Assembly: GCA_947168655.1 (NCBI GenBank)
Contig: CAMVMU010000009.1
Coordinates: 1 to 45,898, forward strand
DNA length: 45,898 nt
Source: an uncultured Oscillospiraceae bacterium
Lineage (GTDB): Bacteria; Bacillota; Clostridia; Oscillospirales; Oscillospiraceae
Reading direction: 5' to 3'
Shown: positions 8,275 to 16,376 of the stretch, piece by piece
Numbering within the stretch: position 1 is the stretch's first letter
How the letters are laid out: every line of letters starts with the position of its first letter
Notes under the pieces: generated by a model
The model's input: only the letters and a program-made list of their open reading frames with translations
Told to the model about the DNA's origin: nothing
Databases searched by the model: none
Translations under genes and position numbers: made by a program

Positions 8275-10104
8275 TCACTGTCCGTCGTTTAAAGCGGTGT
8301 GGATAAAGTCCATTTCCTCCGCCGTCAGGGGATTGGCATCCAGGGCGCCGTAGGTGGGCCAGAAGTTCCCTTCTCCCTCTCCGCTGCCGGAGAGCAGATA
8401 GGAGCGGTGCCCGTTCACCAGGATCTCCACCTCGATCCTGTCCGACACCCGGAAGCACTCAGCGTCATCCTCGTACGGCCAGCCTTCCCGGCCCTCCACA
8501 ATCTCCCGTATGGTACGGGAGGTCTCCGGATCACAGACGATGATCCGGGTGATTTTCCTGGCCTGAGCCGGATCGTGGGGGGACATGTCCCTCTGGTACA
8601 GGGTGACGGTACCCTCCGCCCAGTTGGTTTCATTCCAGCTGTTCTGCGCCAGCCAATTGGAGAGCGTCACCCGGACCTCCCCCAGCTGACCCCACATGTC
8701 GCGCCACTCGTCCGCCGTCTTCTTGGTGTACTGCTGGCCGCCGACGCTGTTCAGCAGGACGGTGTAATTCTCCGTGGCGGCCAGCACCCGGACAGGCGCA
8801 TTCGACCAGGAGAAATTGTCGTAATCCAGCGGGTAGAAGCCCGGCTCCACGTGGATGCAGCACAGCCAGCCGCCAAAGCCCATGGCGTCACGGGACGCCT
8901 GGGAGTAGATTCGCAGGCGCCGGCCGTCCGTCTCCACGCCGTACCGTCCCGCCCAGTCCGCCGGCAGCGTCACCGTCAGGTCCAGCCCCGGCGTATCGCC
9001 GGCGTCCTCCAGGTGGAATTTGCCGCCGCCCAGATCGGTGATTTGGACCGGCAGATCCCGATTCACGAGGGCCTCCAGCTTGACAGGCATGTCCTGGGTC
9101 ACAGGCTGCTGTTCCGTCTGAGTTTGCTGTTCCGGTTGTCCTTCCGACTGTCTTCCCTCCGCAGGATCGGCGGCGCAAGCAGCCAGCACGACCACGCACA
9201 GCATTGCCGCCAGCGCCGTCACCCACGCCCGGGGTTTGCGCCAGCGCAGGGCGTTCTCAATGCGGCTCCTGACGCTGCTCTCGCCGAAGCACAGCGGCGT
9301 AGCCGCCGGGAACCGCACCGGCGCTGCAAAGGACAGCAGTGCCTCACTGTAGTCCTTGTTCTTCCCCTCACGGGTACTCAACACTTTTTCATCACAGCTC
9401 ATTTCCATGTCCTTTCCCATCAGTTGAAATGCCAGCCACGCCAGTGGATTGAACCAGTGGACCGCCAGCAATCCGAAGGCCAACAGCTTGATCGCGTGGT
9501 CGCCCCGGCGCAGGTGATACTCCTCGTGGGCCAGCACGCAGTCCAGTCGGTTCCCCCGCAGCAGCGCGGGGATATAGATGTGGGGCTTCCACAGCCCCAG
9601 GATAAACGGGGTGCGGATGTGGTCCGTCTCATAAAGGTTGTCCCGGACGAGGACCGCGTCGCTCACCAGCCGGCGCATTTTGATATAGCTGTATATGCTG
9701 TAGCCGATCATCACCGCCATACCAAGTACCCACATCCAGGCCAGCACAGTCAGCAGACCTGGCCCCGCCGGGGCAGGCACAGCAGGCGCCACCGGCACCG
9801 CGGGTGTCACCGGTGATGCAGGCGTCACGGGCACCACAACCGCCGGTTCGACAGCAGCTGGCCCGTACACCGTGACGGGGGCAGATCCCATCTGCGTCGC
9901 CTCGCGAAAGGGTGTCAGCCGGAACACACTGAACACCGTCTTGAAAGACACCGGGCAGCACAGGCGGAAAGCCGCCACGCTCCACAGCAGGTACGACCAC
10001 TTTTTCGGCGCACGGCGCAGCAGCAGCCGCGCCACCAGCACCACGGCAATGACCACGCCGGCCGCCGCGCTCATGTTCAGGATCCTGAGAAATATTGCTG
10101 TCAT
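8275..10104 (-). CDS. M56-family (BlaR1-type) membrane metallopeptidase sensor, one sensor module
   Basis: This 609-residue protein belongs to the BlaR1/MecR1 family, which senses an outside signal and cleaves a BlaI-type repressor. The start is ATG at 10104 with AGGAG upstream. Two N-terminal transmembrane helices are followed by a Pro/Val/Thr-rich loop, a third helix, and the zinc motif HEEYH (His193 to His197) with CDEKVL about 40 residues on. A fourth hydrophobic segment near residue 300 ends in LAAC, a lipobox-like sequence. The extracellular part has one copy of a module with the pattern DLGG-F-LEDAG-TPGLDLTV-LPADWAGRY and a second domain. There is no penicillin-binding domain, so the signal is not obviously a beta-lactam. 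It is co-directional with the larger M56 gene and blaI. Confidence 0.88.
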   Translation of the reverse strand: MTAIFLRILNMSAAAGVVIAVVLVARLLLRRAPKKWSYLLWSVAAFRLCCPVSFKTVFSVFRLTPFREATQMGSAPVTVYGPAAVEPAVVVPVTPASPVTPAVPVAPAVPAPAGPGLLTVLAWMWVLGMAVMIGYSIYSYIKMRRLVSDAVLVRDNLYETDHIRTPFILGLWKPHIYIPALLRGNRLDCVLAHEEYHLRRGDHAIKLLAFGLLAVHWFNPLAWLAFQLMGKDMEMSCDEKVLSTREGKNKDYSEALLSFAAPVRFPAATPLCFGESSVRSRIENALRWRKPRAWVTALAAMLCVVVLAACAADPAEGRQSEGQPEQQTQTEQQPVTQDMPVKLEALVNRDLPVQITDLGGGKFHLEDAGDTPGLDLTVTLPADWAGRYGVETDGRRLRIYSQASRDAMGFGGWLCCIHVEPGFYPLDYDNFSWSNAPVRVLAATENYTVLLNSVGGQQYTKKTADEWRDMWGQLGEVRVTLSNWLAQNSWNETNWAEGTVTLYQRDMSPHDPAQARKITRIIVCDPETSRTIREIVEGREGWPYEDDAECFRVSDRIEVEILVNGHRSYLLSGSGEGEGNFWPTYGALDANPLTAEEMDFIHTALNDGQ

Positions 10105-10174
10105 AGGTATCTCCTCAAGCTCTCTATCTCCGCTGCTCAATCATACCTGTCGCAGCTCAAGCACTCCAATTGGT

Positions 10175-12868
10175 TCAATGCCTGGTATTGGCCAGCATCC
10201 AATCGGACAGGGTGATCTCCACCTTGTCTTTGTCCGCGTACATGGCCTGGTACTCCACCGCTGTCTCCTCGGTGAACTGGACATCGCCGGGGCAGGTCAG
10301 CACCACGGAGTAGCCATCTCCCACCGCCAGCACGCGGCTGTCGCCCCAAAGGGGATCGTCCGGAGACATGGCCTCGTTCCGCACCCAGATGCCGAACAGC
10401 TTTCCGTGAGGATCTACGCCATTGCATCTCTTATAAGTGGCCTCGCAGAAGAAGTTGATTTCGTTATCTGTGATCTGATAGGTATACCGCCGGGCCCAGC
10501 TTGCAGGCAGCTTTACGGTCAGGTCCAGGCCCGGCGTATACCCGGCGTCCTCCACGCGGAAGGTATCTCCGCCCAGGTCCGTAATCTTCACCGAAAAGTC
10601 CGGGACCGCTTCGTTAGCGTTGATAAACTGGATTTTATTCAAATCACCGGCCATATCCGCATATTCGGCAAACCCGCTGTAATCCTTCCGATCCAGACGA
10701 TCCAGCAGCATCACCGTATAATACTCCGCCTCCTCCAGCACGCGGAGGACAACTTTACTGTCACTGAACGGCACCGCGAGATTACGCTTCACCGCGATCG
10801 TACACAGCACGCCCTGCGGGAAATTCCCTCCCGCCTCTTCGTTGACCCTGGTGCTGTAAATATCGATATACGTCTTATGATATTGTGATACGCCCCGGTC
10901 CAGACCGCCCACATATCCGCCTGTTACCACCGCGCCGTAGCGGCCGATCCAGCTTTCAGGCATTCGGATCGTAAAATCCAGTCCCGGCGTGTATCCGTTG
11001 TTCTCCAGGCGAATGACCCCGTTCTTGTCGTCCTGAATGACCCGCACAAAGCTGTTGTCGAACCGGCTCCACAGATATCCTCTCTCTTCGGGCGACAGCG
11101 GCTCAGGCGCGTAATCTTTGCCGCAGCAGATGAAAACGTCCTCTTCGTTATCGGTATAATACAGGTCATATTCCCTGCCCCCTGCAAGGATTCCCATGAA
11201 CGATCCGGCCTCGCCTCTCTGGGACGAAAGCGGATCCTTTTCATAGATTCTGCTCTCCACTATCCCACGGATGGCAGAGGCATCGCCGTCGGTAAACAAT
11301 ACCGGCTCCTTGGTCGCCCTGTCAAAGAGTACGACCCCTGTGTTTTCCGTCCAGGTGTTCATCTCCATCCAGTTGGAGAAGGTGAACGTCACCTTGTCCC
11401 TGTCCGCGTACATGCTCTCATATTCCGCCTGGGTCTCCGGCGTGAACTGGACGTCACCCGGGCAGGTCAGCACCACGGAGTAGTTGTCCGCCGTTGACAC
11501 CGCCAGTACGCGGCCTTCCTCCCAAAGGGGATTCTCCGCAGAGATGACCTCATCCAGCGCCATGATGCCGCACAGATTTCCATGGTATCCCTCGTCGTAG
11601 GTTTTTTTATATGTCGTTTTGCAGTAGAACTCGATCCCGGTGTCGGTGATCTGATAAGAATAGCGCCCGGCCCAGCTTGCCGGCAATTTCACCGTCATAT
11701 CCAGCCCCGGGGTGCGCCCTGCGTTCGCCAGGCGGAAAGTGTCGCTGCCCAGGTCTATGACCGTCACTTTCCATACACTGTCCCTCGGCTGCTCATTCGT
11801 GTTCGTCTGCTCGTCAGCGGGTTTTGGGGGTTTTGGGTCGGTCTCGGGCGCTTTGGGGTTCACGGCGCAGGCGGCCAGCACCGCCAGGCACAGCGCCGCA
11901 GCCAACACCGTCACCCACGCCCGGGGTCTGCGCCAGCGCAGGGCGTTTTTGATGCGGCTTTTTGCGCCGCTCTCGCCGAAACACAGGGGTGTGGCCGCCG
12001 GGAACCGCTCCGGCGCGGCGAAGGACAGCAGGGTATTGCTGTACTCCCTGTTGGCGCCCTCCCGCTGGCCCAGCACCTTTTCATCGCAGCTCATTTCCAT
12101 ATCCTTTCCCATCAGGTGGAATGCCAGCCACACCAGCGGGTTGAACCAGTGAACCGTCAGCAGGGCGAAGGCCAGGGTCTTGACCACGTGGTCGCCCCGC
12201 CGCAGATGGTACCCCTCGTGGGCCAGCACGTAATCCAGCTGCTCCCCCACCATGCCTGCGGGAATGTAGATCCGGGGACGCACCAGGCCCAGAATAAACG
12301 GCGTGCGGATCCGGTCCGTCTCATACACGTTGTCCCGGACGAGGACCGCGTCCCCCACCAGGCGGCGCATCTTCACGTAGCTGTAGATGCTGTAGCCGAT
12401 CATCACGATCACGCCCGCCACCCACAGCCACGTCAGCACCGTCATCAGCGACGGCGCCGACCAGACGGCCTCCGCCCCGTCGGGCGCAGGCGTCACGGGC
12501 GTCACCGGCGTCACAGGTGTCGTGGGCGCAACGGGCGTCGGAGGCGTCGTGGGCGTCAAGGGTGTGACGGGCGTCGAGGGTGCTGTGATCTGCGGGATGT
12601 AGGTGATGGCGCTGGTCTGTTTCGCCGCCGTATCCGCAGCGGCGGCAGTCGCCGCGCCCTGCAAAGGTTTCAGACGGAACACGCTGAACACCGCTTTGAA
12701 GGATACCGGGCAGCACAGACGGAAAGCCACCACACTCCACAGCAGGTACGACCACTTTTTCGGCGCATGTCGCAGCAGCAGCCGCGCCAGCAGCACCACG
12801 GCGATGACCACGCTGGCCGCCGCGCTCATGTTCAGAACGGTCAGAAAGATCTGTTCCATGATTTTCAT
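10175..12868 (-). CDS. M56-family (BlaR1-type) membrane metallopeptidase sensor, three sensor modules
   Basis: This 897-residue paralogue of the preceding M56 protein starts at ATG 12868 behind GAGGAG. The membrane part has the same layout: two helices, a Thr-Pro-rich loop (repeats of PVTP, about residues 97-130), a helix, zinc motif HEGYH (His217 to His221), CDEKVL, then a fourth hydrophobic segment ending in LAAC. Outside the membrane are three copies of one module, beginning near residues 368, 607 and 758. Each carries the pattern G-TPGLD-TV(I)K(R)LP-SW-GRY. A different domain (about 515-605) separates copies one and two. It begins 30 bases after blaI and is in its operon. It would be expected to inactivate that repressor on signal, by analogy with BlaR1-BlaI. 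Confidence 0.88.
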   Translation of the reverse strand: MKIMEQIFLTVLNMSAAASVVIAVVLLARLLLRHAPKKWSYLLWSVVAFRLCCPVSFKAVFSVFRLKPLQGAATAAAADTAAKQTSAITYIPQITAPSTPVTPLTPTTPPTPVAPTTPVTPVTPVTPAPDGAEAVWSAPSLMTVLTWLWVAGVIVMIGYSIYSYVKMRRLVGDAVLVRDNVYETDRIRTPFILGLVRPRIYIPAGMVGEQLDYVLAHEGYHLRRGDHVVKTLAFALLTVHWFNPLVWLAFHLMGKDMEMSCDEKVLGQREGANREYSNTLLSFAAPERFPAATPLCFGESGAKSRIKNALRWRRPRAWVTVLAAALCLAVLAACAVNPKAPETDPKPPKPADEQTNTNEQPRDSVWKVTVIDLGSDTFRLANAGRTPGLDMTVKLPASWAGRYSYQITDTGIEFYCKTTYKKTYDEGYHGNLCGIMALDEVISAENPLWEEGRVLAVSTADNYSVVLTCPGDVQFTPETQAEYESMYADRDKVTFTFSNWMEMNTWTENTGVVLFDRATKEPVLFTDGDASAIRGIVESRIYEKDPLSSQRGEAGSFMGILAGGREYDLYYTDNEEDVFICCGKDYAPEPLSPEERGYLWSRFDNSFVRVIQDDKNGVIRLENNGYTPGLDFTIRMPESWIGRYGAVVTGGYVGGLDRGVSQYHKTYIDIYSTRVNEEAGGNFPQGVLCTIAVKRNLAVPFSDSKVVLRVLEEAEYYTVMLLDRLDRKDYSGFAEYADMAGDLNKIQFINANEAVPDFSVKITDLGGDTFRVEDAGYTPGLDLTVKLPASWARRYTYQITDNEINFFCEATYKRCNGVDPHGKLFGIWVRNEAMSPDDPLWGDSRVLAVGDGYSVVLTCPGDVQFTEETAVEYQAMYADKDKVEITLSDWMLANTRH
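10178..11782 (-). repeat. Three in-frame copies of an extracellular sensor module
   Basis: Approximate coding spans of the copies are 11333-11782, 10613-11050 and 10178-10605. Copies one and three remain clearly alike at DNA level; for example the stretch encoding VLTCPGDVQFT is nearly the same at about 10270 and 11450. This points to fairly recent internal duplication. A fourth relative is in the neighbouring M56 gene at about 8640-9050. Confidence 0.8.
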
Positions 12869-12898
12869 GATGTTCGTCTCCTCTCCACCTCCGGCCGG

Positions 12899-13258
12899 TC
12901 ACTCGCTGTACCGGTCGATCATCTCTTTCAGCTCTTCCGCTTCCTTTTTGGAGATGGTCTTGCCGCCCAGGAAGGAAACCAAAAAGCTAGGCAGGGACCC
13001 GGCAAAGGTCTGCTGCACCACGAAGCTGCTCTCCGCCGCCTGCACCTCCTCCCGGCTCACCAGCGCCGTCACCACGGAGTTCTCGTTCTTCACCAGGCCC
13101 TTCTCGCTCAATCGCTTGATCATGGTGTAGGTGGTGGATTTCTTCCAGCCCAGCTTCTCGCTGCAAAGCGTCACAAGCTGTCCCGACGGCACCGGTTCGC
13201 TGTCCCAGATGATGTCCATGAACCGGGCCTCGCCCTCATAAAGTCGTTTGTTCTCCAT
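12899..13258 (-). CDS. BlaI/MecI/CopY-family transcriptional repressor
   Basis: A 119-residue winged-helix repressor of normal family length. The DNA-binding part spans residues 1-75 (EARFMDIIWDSEPVPSGQLV; GWKKSTTYTMIKRLSEKGLV). The C-terminal helical part serves for dimerisation. In BlaI-type proteins an M56 peptidase cuts between the two parts to lift repression; here two M56 genes follow in the same transcript. AAAGGAGG stands 6 bases before the ATG. Two matching palindromes overlap and follow its own promoter, indicating autoregulation of the whole blaI-M56-M56 operon. Confidence 0.93.
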   Translation of the reverse strand: MENKRLYEGEARFMDIIWDSEPVPSGQLVTLCSEKLGWKKSTTYTMIKRLSEKGLVKNENSVVTALVSREEVQAAESSFVVQQTFAGSLPSFLVSFLGGKTISKKEAEELKEMIDRYSE

Positions 13259-13273
13259 CGTATCCCTCCTTTG

Positions 13274-13317
13274 GTCTACCGCGTTAGACTTCTTAAGCGT
13301 AGTCTACTCCTTTAGAC
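13274..13317. promoter_or_regulatory. Two BlaI-type operators
   Basis: Two inverted repeats share the form GTCTA-N6-TAGAC: 13274-13289 and 13302-13317. They are 28 bases apart. The upstream copy covers the -10 box and part of the spacer of the blaI promoter; the other lies across the expected transcription start. The spacing and placement fit two repressor dimers blocking polymerase. Confidence 0.85.
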
Positions 13318-13329
13318 CGACTATGTCAA
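13301..13329 (-). promoter_or_regulatory. Promoter of the blaI-M56-M56 operon
   Basis: Minus-strand -35 TTGACA (13324-13329, consensus), 17-base spacer and -10 TAGACT (13301-13306). The -10 is embedded in one operator half-site. Confidence 0.85.
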
Positions 13330-13359
13330 GCGCTTTTAGGTGACAATGTGGTTACAGAT

Positions 13360-13460
13360 AGAGCGAGATACTACGGATTCCCACGTTGCTCCGCCCCTCG
13401 GAATGACGGGAAAGGTCTGGTGCTTTGTCATTGCGAGGGCCGCAGGCCCTCGCAATCCGT
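13360..13460. repeat. REP-like interspersed intergenic element
   Basis: Noncoding stretch between the blaI promoter and the PHP gene terminator. It contains a perfect 12-base inverted repeat with a GCA loop (13430-13456, arms ATTGCGAGGGCC and GGCCCTCGCAAT). Before it comes a segment with ATTCC and GGAAT flanking CCACGTTGCTCCGCCCCTC. This wording resembles short mobile or REP-type elements scattered in many gut Clostridia genomes. I recall the pattern but cannot search for it here. Confidence 0.55.
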
Positions 13461-13477
13461 CTTTTCCCTCCTCACGC

Positions 13478-13506
13478 AAAAAAAGCCGCCCGGCCGGGCG
13501 GCTTTT
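13478..13506 (-). terminator. Terminator of the PHP phosphatase gene
   Basis: A perfect palindrome AAAAGCCGCCCG-GC-CGGGCGGCTTTT (13481-13506) lies 12 bases past the stop, with a run of T on the minus strand (A at 13478-13484 on the plus). Confidence 0.88.
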
Positions 13507-13518
13507 CGTTGTCGGTTT

Positions 13519-14295
13519 TTACTCTGCCATGATGCTCCGAAGGGGCAGGTGTTCCTCCGGTGTAAGGCCAACATCCGCCAGCAGGCGGCGGCCCCGTTCC
13601 TCCAGCTCTTTCCAGCCAAAGGAGGCGGCGGTGTGGGCGTCCCAGCCCAGTACGGCGCGGTTGCCCTCCTCCCCCGCCAGCTCCCAGAACCGGCGGGCGG
13701 GGTAGTGGCGATTATCGTGGAAGCCCAGGAGATTCATCTCCAGGGGCATGTCCAGCTCCTTCGCCGCACGGCACAGGCGGCGCATGTGGAGGCGGTACGT
13801 GACCTCGTCGCCGGTAAAGTGGATGAGGTCCGGGTGGGCCAGGTAGGTAAAAAGACCCGTGGCCATGCCCTCGATGGTCTGGTCCACGTACTGGATCAGC
13901 CGGGCGGGATCGTCGGTGTCCGTGGCGGCGTAGATGCTCTCCTCCTCGTTAAAGAGGTAGTGCTGCCCCAGCAGCATATACTCGCACCCGTTCTCACGCA
14001 GCACTTCCAGCATGGCGGGGAACAGGGCCGGGTAATACTCCGCCTCCACGCCCACGTGGATCTCGATCCGGTCCGCGTACTCATCCCGCAGCTTGCGGAT
14101 CAGCCGGAAATACCGGGGCGCCTCCTCCACCGACATGCGGAACCAGGAGGTGTGGCCTTCCGGAAAGGGATAGGGGGTGTGGTCGGAAAAACCCAGCACC
14201 TTGACGCCGTTGGCGATGGCGGACTCGATATAGGCCCGCTCGTCCGGCTCGGCGTGGTTGCAGCGCCAGGTGTGGGTATGGTAATTAACCAGCAT
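13519..14295 (-). CDS. PHP-domain phosphatase, histidinol-phosphatase (HisJ/HisK) type
   Basis: A 258-residue protein of the PHP family, metal-dependent phosphoesterases. The start MLVNYHTHTWRCNHAE holds the first metal-binding HTH cluster. Further conserved pieces are GFSDHTPYPFPEGH (about residues 35-50), HVGVEAEYYP (about 80-90), LGQHYLF and the C-terminal GWDAHT. These match histidinol-phosphatase (final phosphate removal in histidine synthesis). No other his gene is nearby, and PHP proteins of this length include phosphatases with other substrates, so the exact reaction is uncertain. The ribosome-binding site is weak (a purine-rich AGAAAG run). Confidence 0.85.
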   Translation of the reverse strand: MLVNYHTHTWRCNHAEPDERAYIESAIANGVKVLGFSDHTPYPFPEGHTSWFRMSVEEAPRYFRLIRKLRDEYADRIEIHVGVEAEYYPALFPAMLEVLRENGCEYMLLGQHYLFNEEESIYAATDTDDPARLIQYVDQTIEGMATGLFTYLAHPDLIHFTGDEVTYRLHMRRLCRAAKELDMPLEMNLLGFHDNRHYPARRFWELAGEEGNRAVLGWDAHTAASFGWKELEERGRRLLADVGLTPEEHLPLRSIMAE

Positions 14296-14339
14296 GAAAA
14301 GACTTCTTTCTCTCTTTGGTTTCTCTCTTTACATGGATC

Positions 14340-14358
14340 GCGCCGTCTGAAGCGGCGC
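14340..14358. other. Short hairpin upstream of the PHP gene
   Basis: GCGCCG (14340-14345) pairs with CGGCGC (14353-14358) across a 7-base loop. First of four hairpins in a row between the PHP and RNase J genes. Confidence 0.5.
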
Positions 14359-14387
14359 AGTCGGTACCAGCTCTGCGTGGGGTGGGT

Positions 14388-14421
14388 CCGGGAGGGGATT
14401 GGTATCCCCTCCCGGTTTATT
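14388..14421 (+). terminator. Terminator-like hairpin facing plus
   Basis: CCGGGAGGGGAT-TGGT-ATCCCCTCCCGG (14388-14415), perfect 12-base arms, followed on the plus strand by TTTATTT. No plus-strand gene is upstream, so its role is unclear. It could block antisense transcription, or act on the minus strand despite a poor U-tract. Confidence 0.55.
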
Positions 14422-14429
14422 TAGATCAT

Positions 14430-14454
14430 CCATACGCGCCGTCGGCGCGTATGG
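14430..14454. other. Perfect 11-base inverted repeat
   Basis: CCATACGCGCC-GTC-GGCGCGTATGG. It directly abuts the next palindrome with no base between them. Confidence 0.7.
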
Positions 14455-14489
14455 TCTCTGATGATGATCGAATCGATCATCATCAGAGA
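14455..14489. other. Perfect 17-base palindrome over the RNase J stop codon
   Basis: Arms TCTCTGATGATGATCGA and its exact complement around a single A. The RNase J stop codon (14483-14485) is inside one arm. It may fold at the mRNA 3' end as a processing barrier or Rho-independent stop, although no U-tract follows on the minus strand. Confidence 0.75.
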
Positions 14490-16141
14490 TTTACCACCAT
14501 GGGGATCACCATGGGGCTGCGCTTGGTGTTTTTGTAGAGGTAGCTGCTGACGGCGGAGCGGACGGTCTTGCTGACGTCGCCCTCGTCCCGGCGGCGCTTG
14601 GCGGACATGTGGTCCACCGCGTCCATGGCCACGTAGCGCAGCTCCTGGAGCAGGTTCTCCGACTCCTTCACGTACACAAAGCCCCGGGTGACGATCTCGG
14701 GCGGGCACAGCAGCTGGTGGTCGTGGCTGGACATGGTCAGCACCACCACCACCATGCCCTCGTCGGCAAGCAGGCGGCGGTCGTTGAGCACCACGGCGCC
14801 CACATCGCCCACGCCGCTGCCGTCCACGAACACCTCTCCGGCGGGCACGGAGGTCTCGCACTTCATGTGCTTGGTGGTCAGTTCGATAACGGAGCCGTTC
14901 TCCGCAATGCAGATGTTGTTGGGGTCCATACCCATGGACCGGGCCAGCTTCTTGTGAAGCTGCAGCATCCGCTGCTCGCCGTGTACGGGGATAAAGAACC
15001 GGGGCCGGGTCAGGGCGTGGATGATCTTCAACTCCTCCTGGCAGGCGTGGCCGGACACGTGGAGCAAGTCCGCCTTGTCGTAGACCACGTCCACGCCCTT
15101 GCGGAACAGCTCGTTGACCACGCGTCCCACCGTCACCTCGTTGCCGGGAATGGCGCTGGCGGAGATGATGACCTTGTCGCCGGGCCCCACCTCCACCTGC
15201 TTGTGGGTGGAGAAGGCCATGCGGAACAGGGCGCTCATCTCCTCGCCCTGGGAGCCGGTGGTGACGATGACCTGCTCCTTCAGGGGCAGGCTCTTGATCC
15301 GGTTCAGATCCATCAGGGTATTTTTGGGCAGCTTGATATAGCCCAGGTCCGTGGCCACCTTCATGATGTTTTCCATGGACCGGCCGGTGACAGCCACCTT
15401 CCGCCCGCAGGCCGCAGCAGCGTCCAGCACCTGCTGGATGCGGTGGACGTTGCTGGCAAAGGTGGTGACGATGATGCGCCTTTCGCAGCCGGTAAACTGG
15501 CGCTTGAAGGTGTTGCCCACCACGCTCTCGCTCATGGTGTAGCCGGGTTTTTCCACGTTGGTGGAGTCGGCCAGCAGAGCCAGCACGCCCTCCTTGCCCA
15601 GCTCACCGAAGCGGGCCAGATCGATGACGTCGCCATCGATGGGGGTGGAGTCGATCTTGAAGTCGCCGGTGTGGACGATAGTGCCCATCCGGGTGTGGAT
15701 GGCAAAGGCCACCGAATCGGGGATGGAGTGGTTCACGTGGAGGAACTCCACCTGGAACTTGCCGGCCCGGATGGTCATGCCCGATTCCACGGTGATGAGC
15801 CTGGTGGAACTCACCAGGCCGTGCTCCTGCAGCTTGCCCTTGATAAGACCGGCTGTGAGCCGGGTGCAGTAGATGGGCATATTGACCTGCTTCAGCACAT
15901 AGGGGATGCCGCCGATATGGTCCTCGTGGCCATGGGTGACGAACAGTCCACGCAGGCGGGCCTTGTTCTTCACCAGATACGTCACGTCGGGGATCACGCA
16001 GTCGATGCCGTACATGTCGTCGCCGGGAAAGGCCATGCCGCAGTCCACCACGATGATTTCGCCGCCGTACTCATAGGCGGTCATGTTCTTGCCGATCTCG
16101 TTGAGACCGCCAAGGGGGATGATTTTCAGTTTTTCTGCCAT
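14483..16141 (-). CDS. rnj: Ribonuclease J
   Basis: A 552-residue metallo-beta-lactamase/beta-CASP RNase, the 5'-to-3' exonuclease and endonuclease that drives mRNA turnover and rRNA maturation in Firmicutes. The start MAEKLKIIPLGGLNEIGKNM is the family N-terminus. The metal-binding motif THGHEDHIGG is present (His70, His72, Asp74, His75). The beta-CASP part follows (ATDLGYIKLP; VIVTTGSQGEEMSALFRMA), then SGHACQEELK and the C-terminal domain. AAGGAG precedes the ATG. Length is normal. A promoter about 235 bases upstream implies a long 5' leader. Confidence 0.96.
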   Translation of the reverse strand: MAEKLKIIPLGGLNEIGKNMTAYEYGGEIIVVDCGMAFPGDDMYGIDCVIPDVTYLVKNKARLRGLFVTHGHEDHIGGIPYVLKQVNMPIYCTRLTAGLIKGKLQEHGLVSSTRLITVESGMTIRAGKFQVEFLHVNHSIPDSVAFAIHTRMGTIVHTGDFKIDSTPIDGDVIDLARFGELGKEGVLALLADSTNVEKPGYTMSESVVGNTFKRQFTGCERRIIVTTFASNVHRIQQVLDAAAACGRKVAVTGRSMENIMKVATDLGYIKLPKNTLMDLNRIKSLPLKEQVIVTTGSQGEEMSALFRMAFSTHKQVEVGPGDKVIISASAIPGNEVTVGRVVNELFRKGVDVVYDKADLLHVSGHACQEELKIIHALTRPRFFIPVHGEQRMLQLHKKLARSMGMDPNNICIAENGSVIELTTKHMKCETSVPAGEVFVDGSGVGDVGAVVLNDRRLLADEGMVVVVLTMSSHDHQLLCPPEIVTRGFVYVKESENLLQELRYVAMDAVDHMSAKRRRDEGDVSKTVRSAVSSYLYKNTKRSPMVIPMVVNL

Positions 16142-16376
16142 AGTTTCTCCTTTATATTCACAGGGTTTTCACCCGGCGGAAACCGCCGCTTCCGAAAATG
16201 GGCGCAACAAAAGAAAGGGCGCGTCCGCATCCGCGCGGCCCTGCTTCGCCGCCGTCTGCCAGACCATCGCCCGACCGCCGTGTGATCGGGAGGTCGTCCT
16301 CCCTCTATCGGATCGCAGCCCCCGCGAGGCCACGAAACACACAAAAAATCGTGCTATAATTCTGCACTTTGCACAA
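16142..16376 (-). other. Long 5' leader of rnj; no gene
   Basis: No convincing reading frame with a ribosome-binding site is present. If the promoter at 16377-16405 is correct, these bases form an unusually long GC-rich leader of the RNase J mRNA with several possible stem-loops, a place where autoregulation could act. Confidence 0.45.

Noticed and set aside
12478..12582. Short tandem repeats suggestive of a CRISPR or minisatellite
   Set aside because: The repeat unit encodes the PVTP linker of the M56 protein in frame, so it is a coding low-complexity stretch.
14609..16285. 558-codon plus-strand open frame opposite rnj
   Set aside because: Antisense shadow of RNase J; the translation is rich in His, Val and Leu without any family motif.
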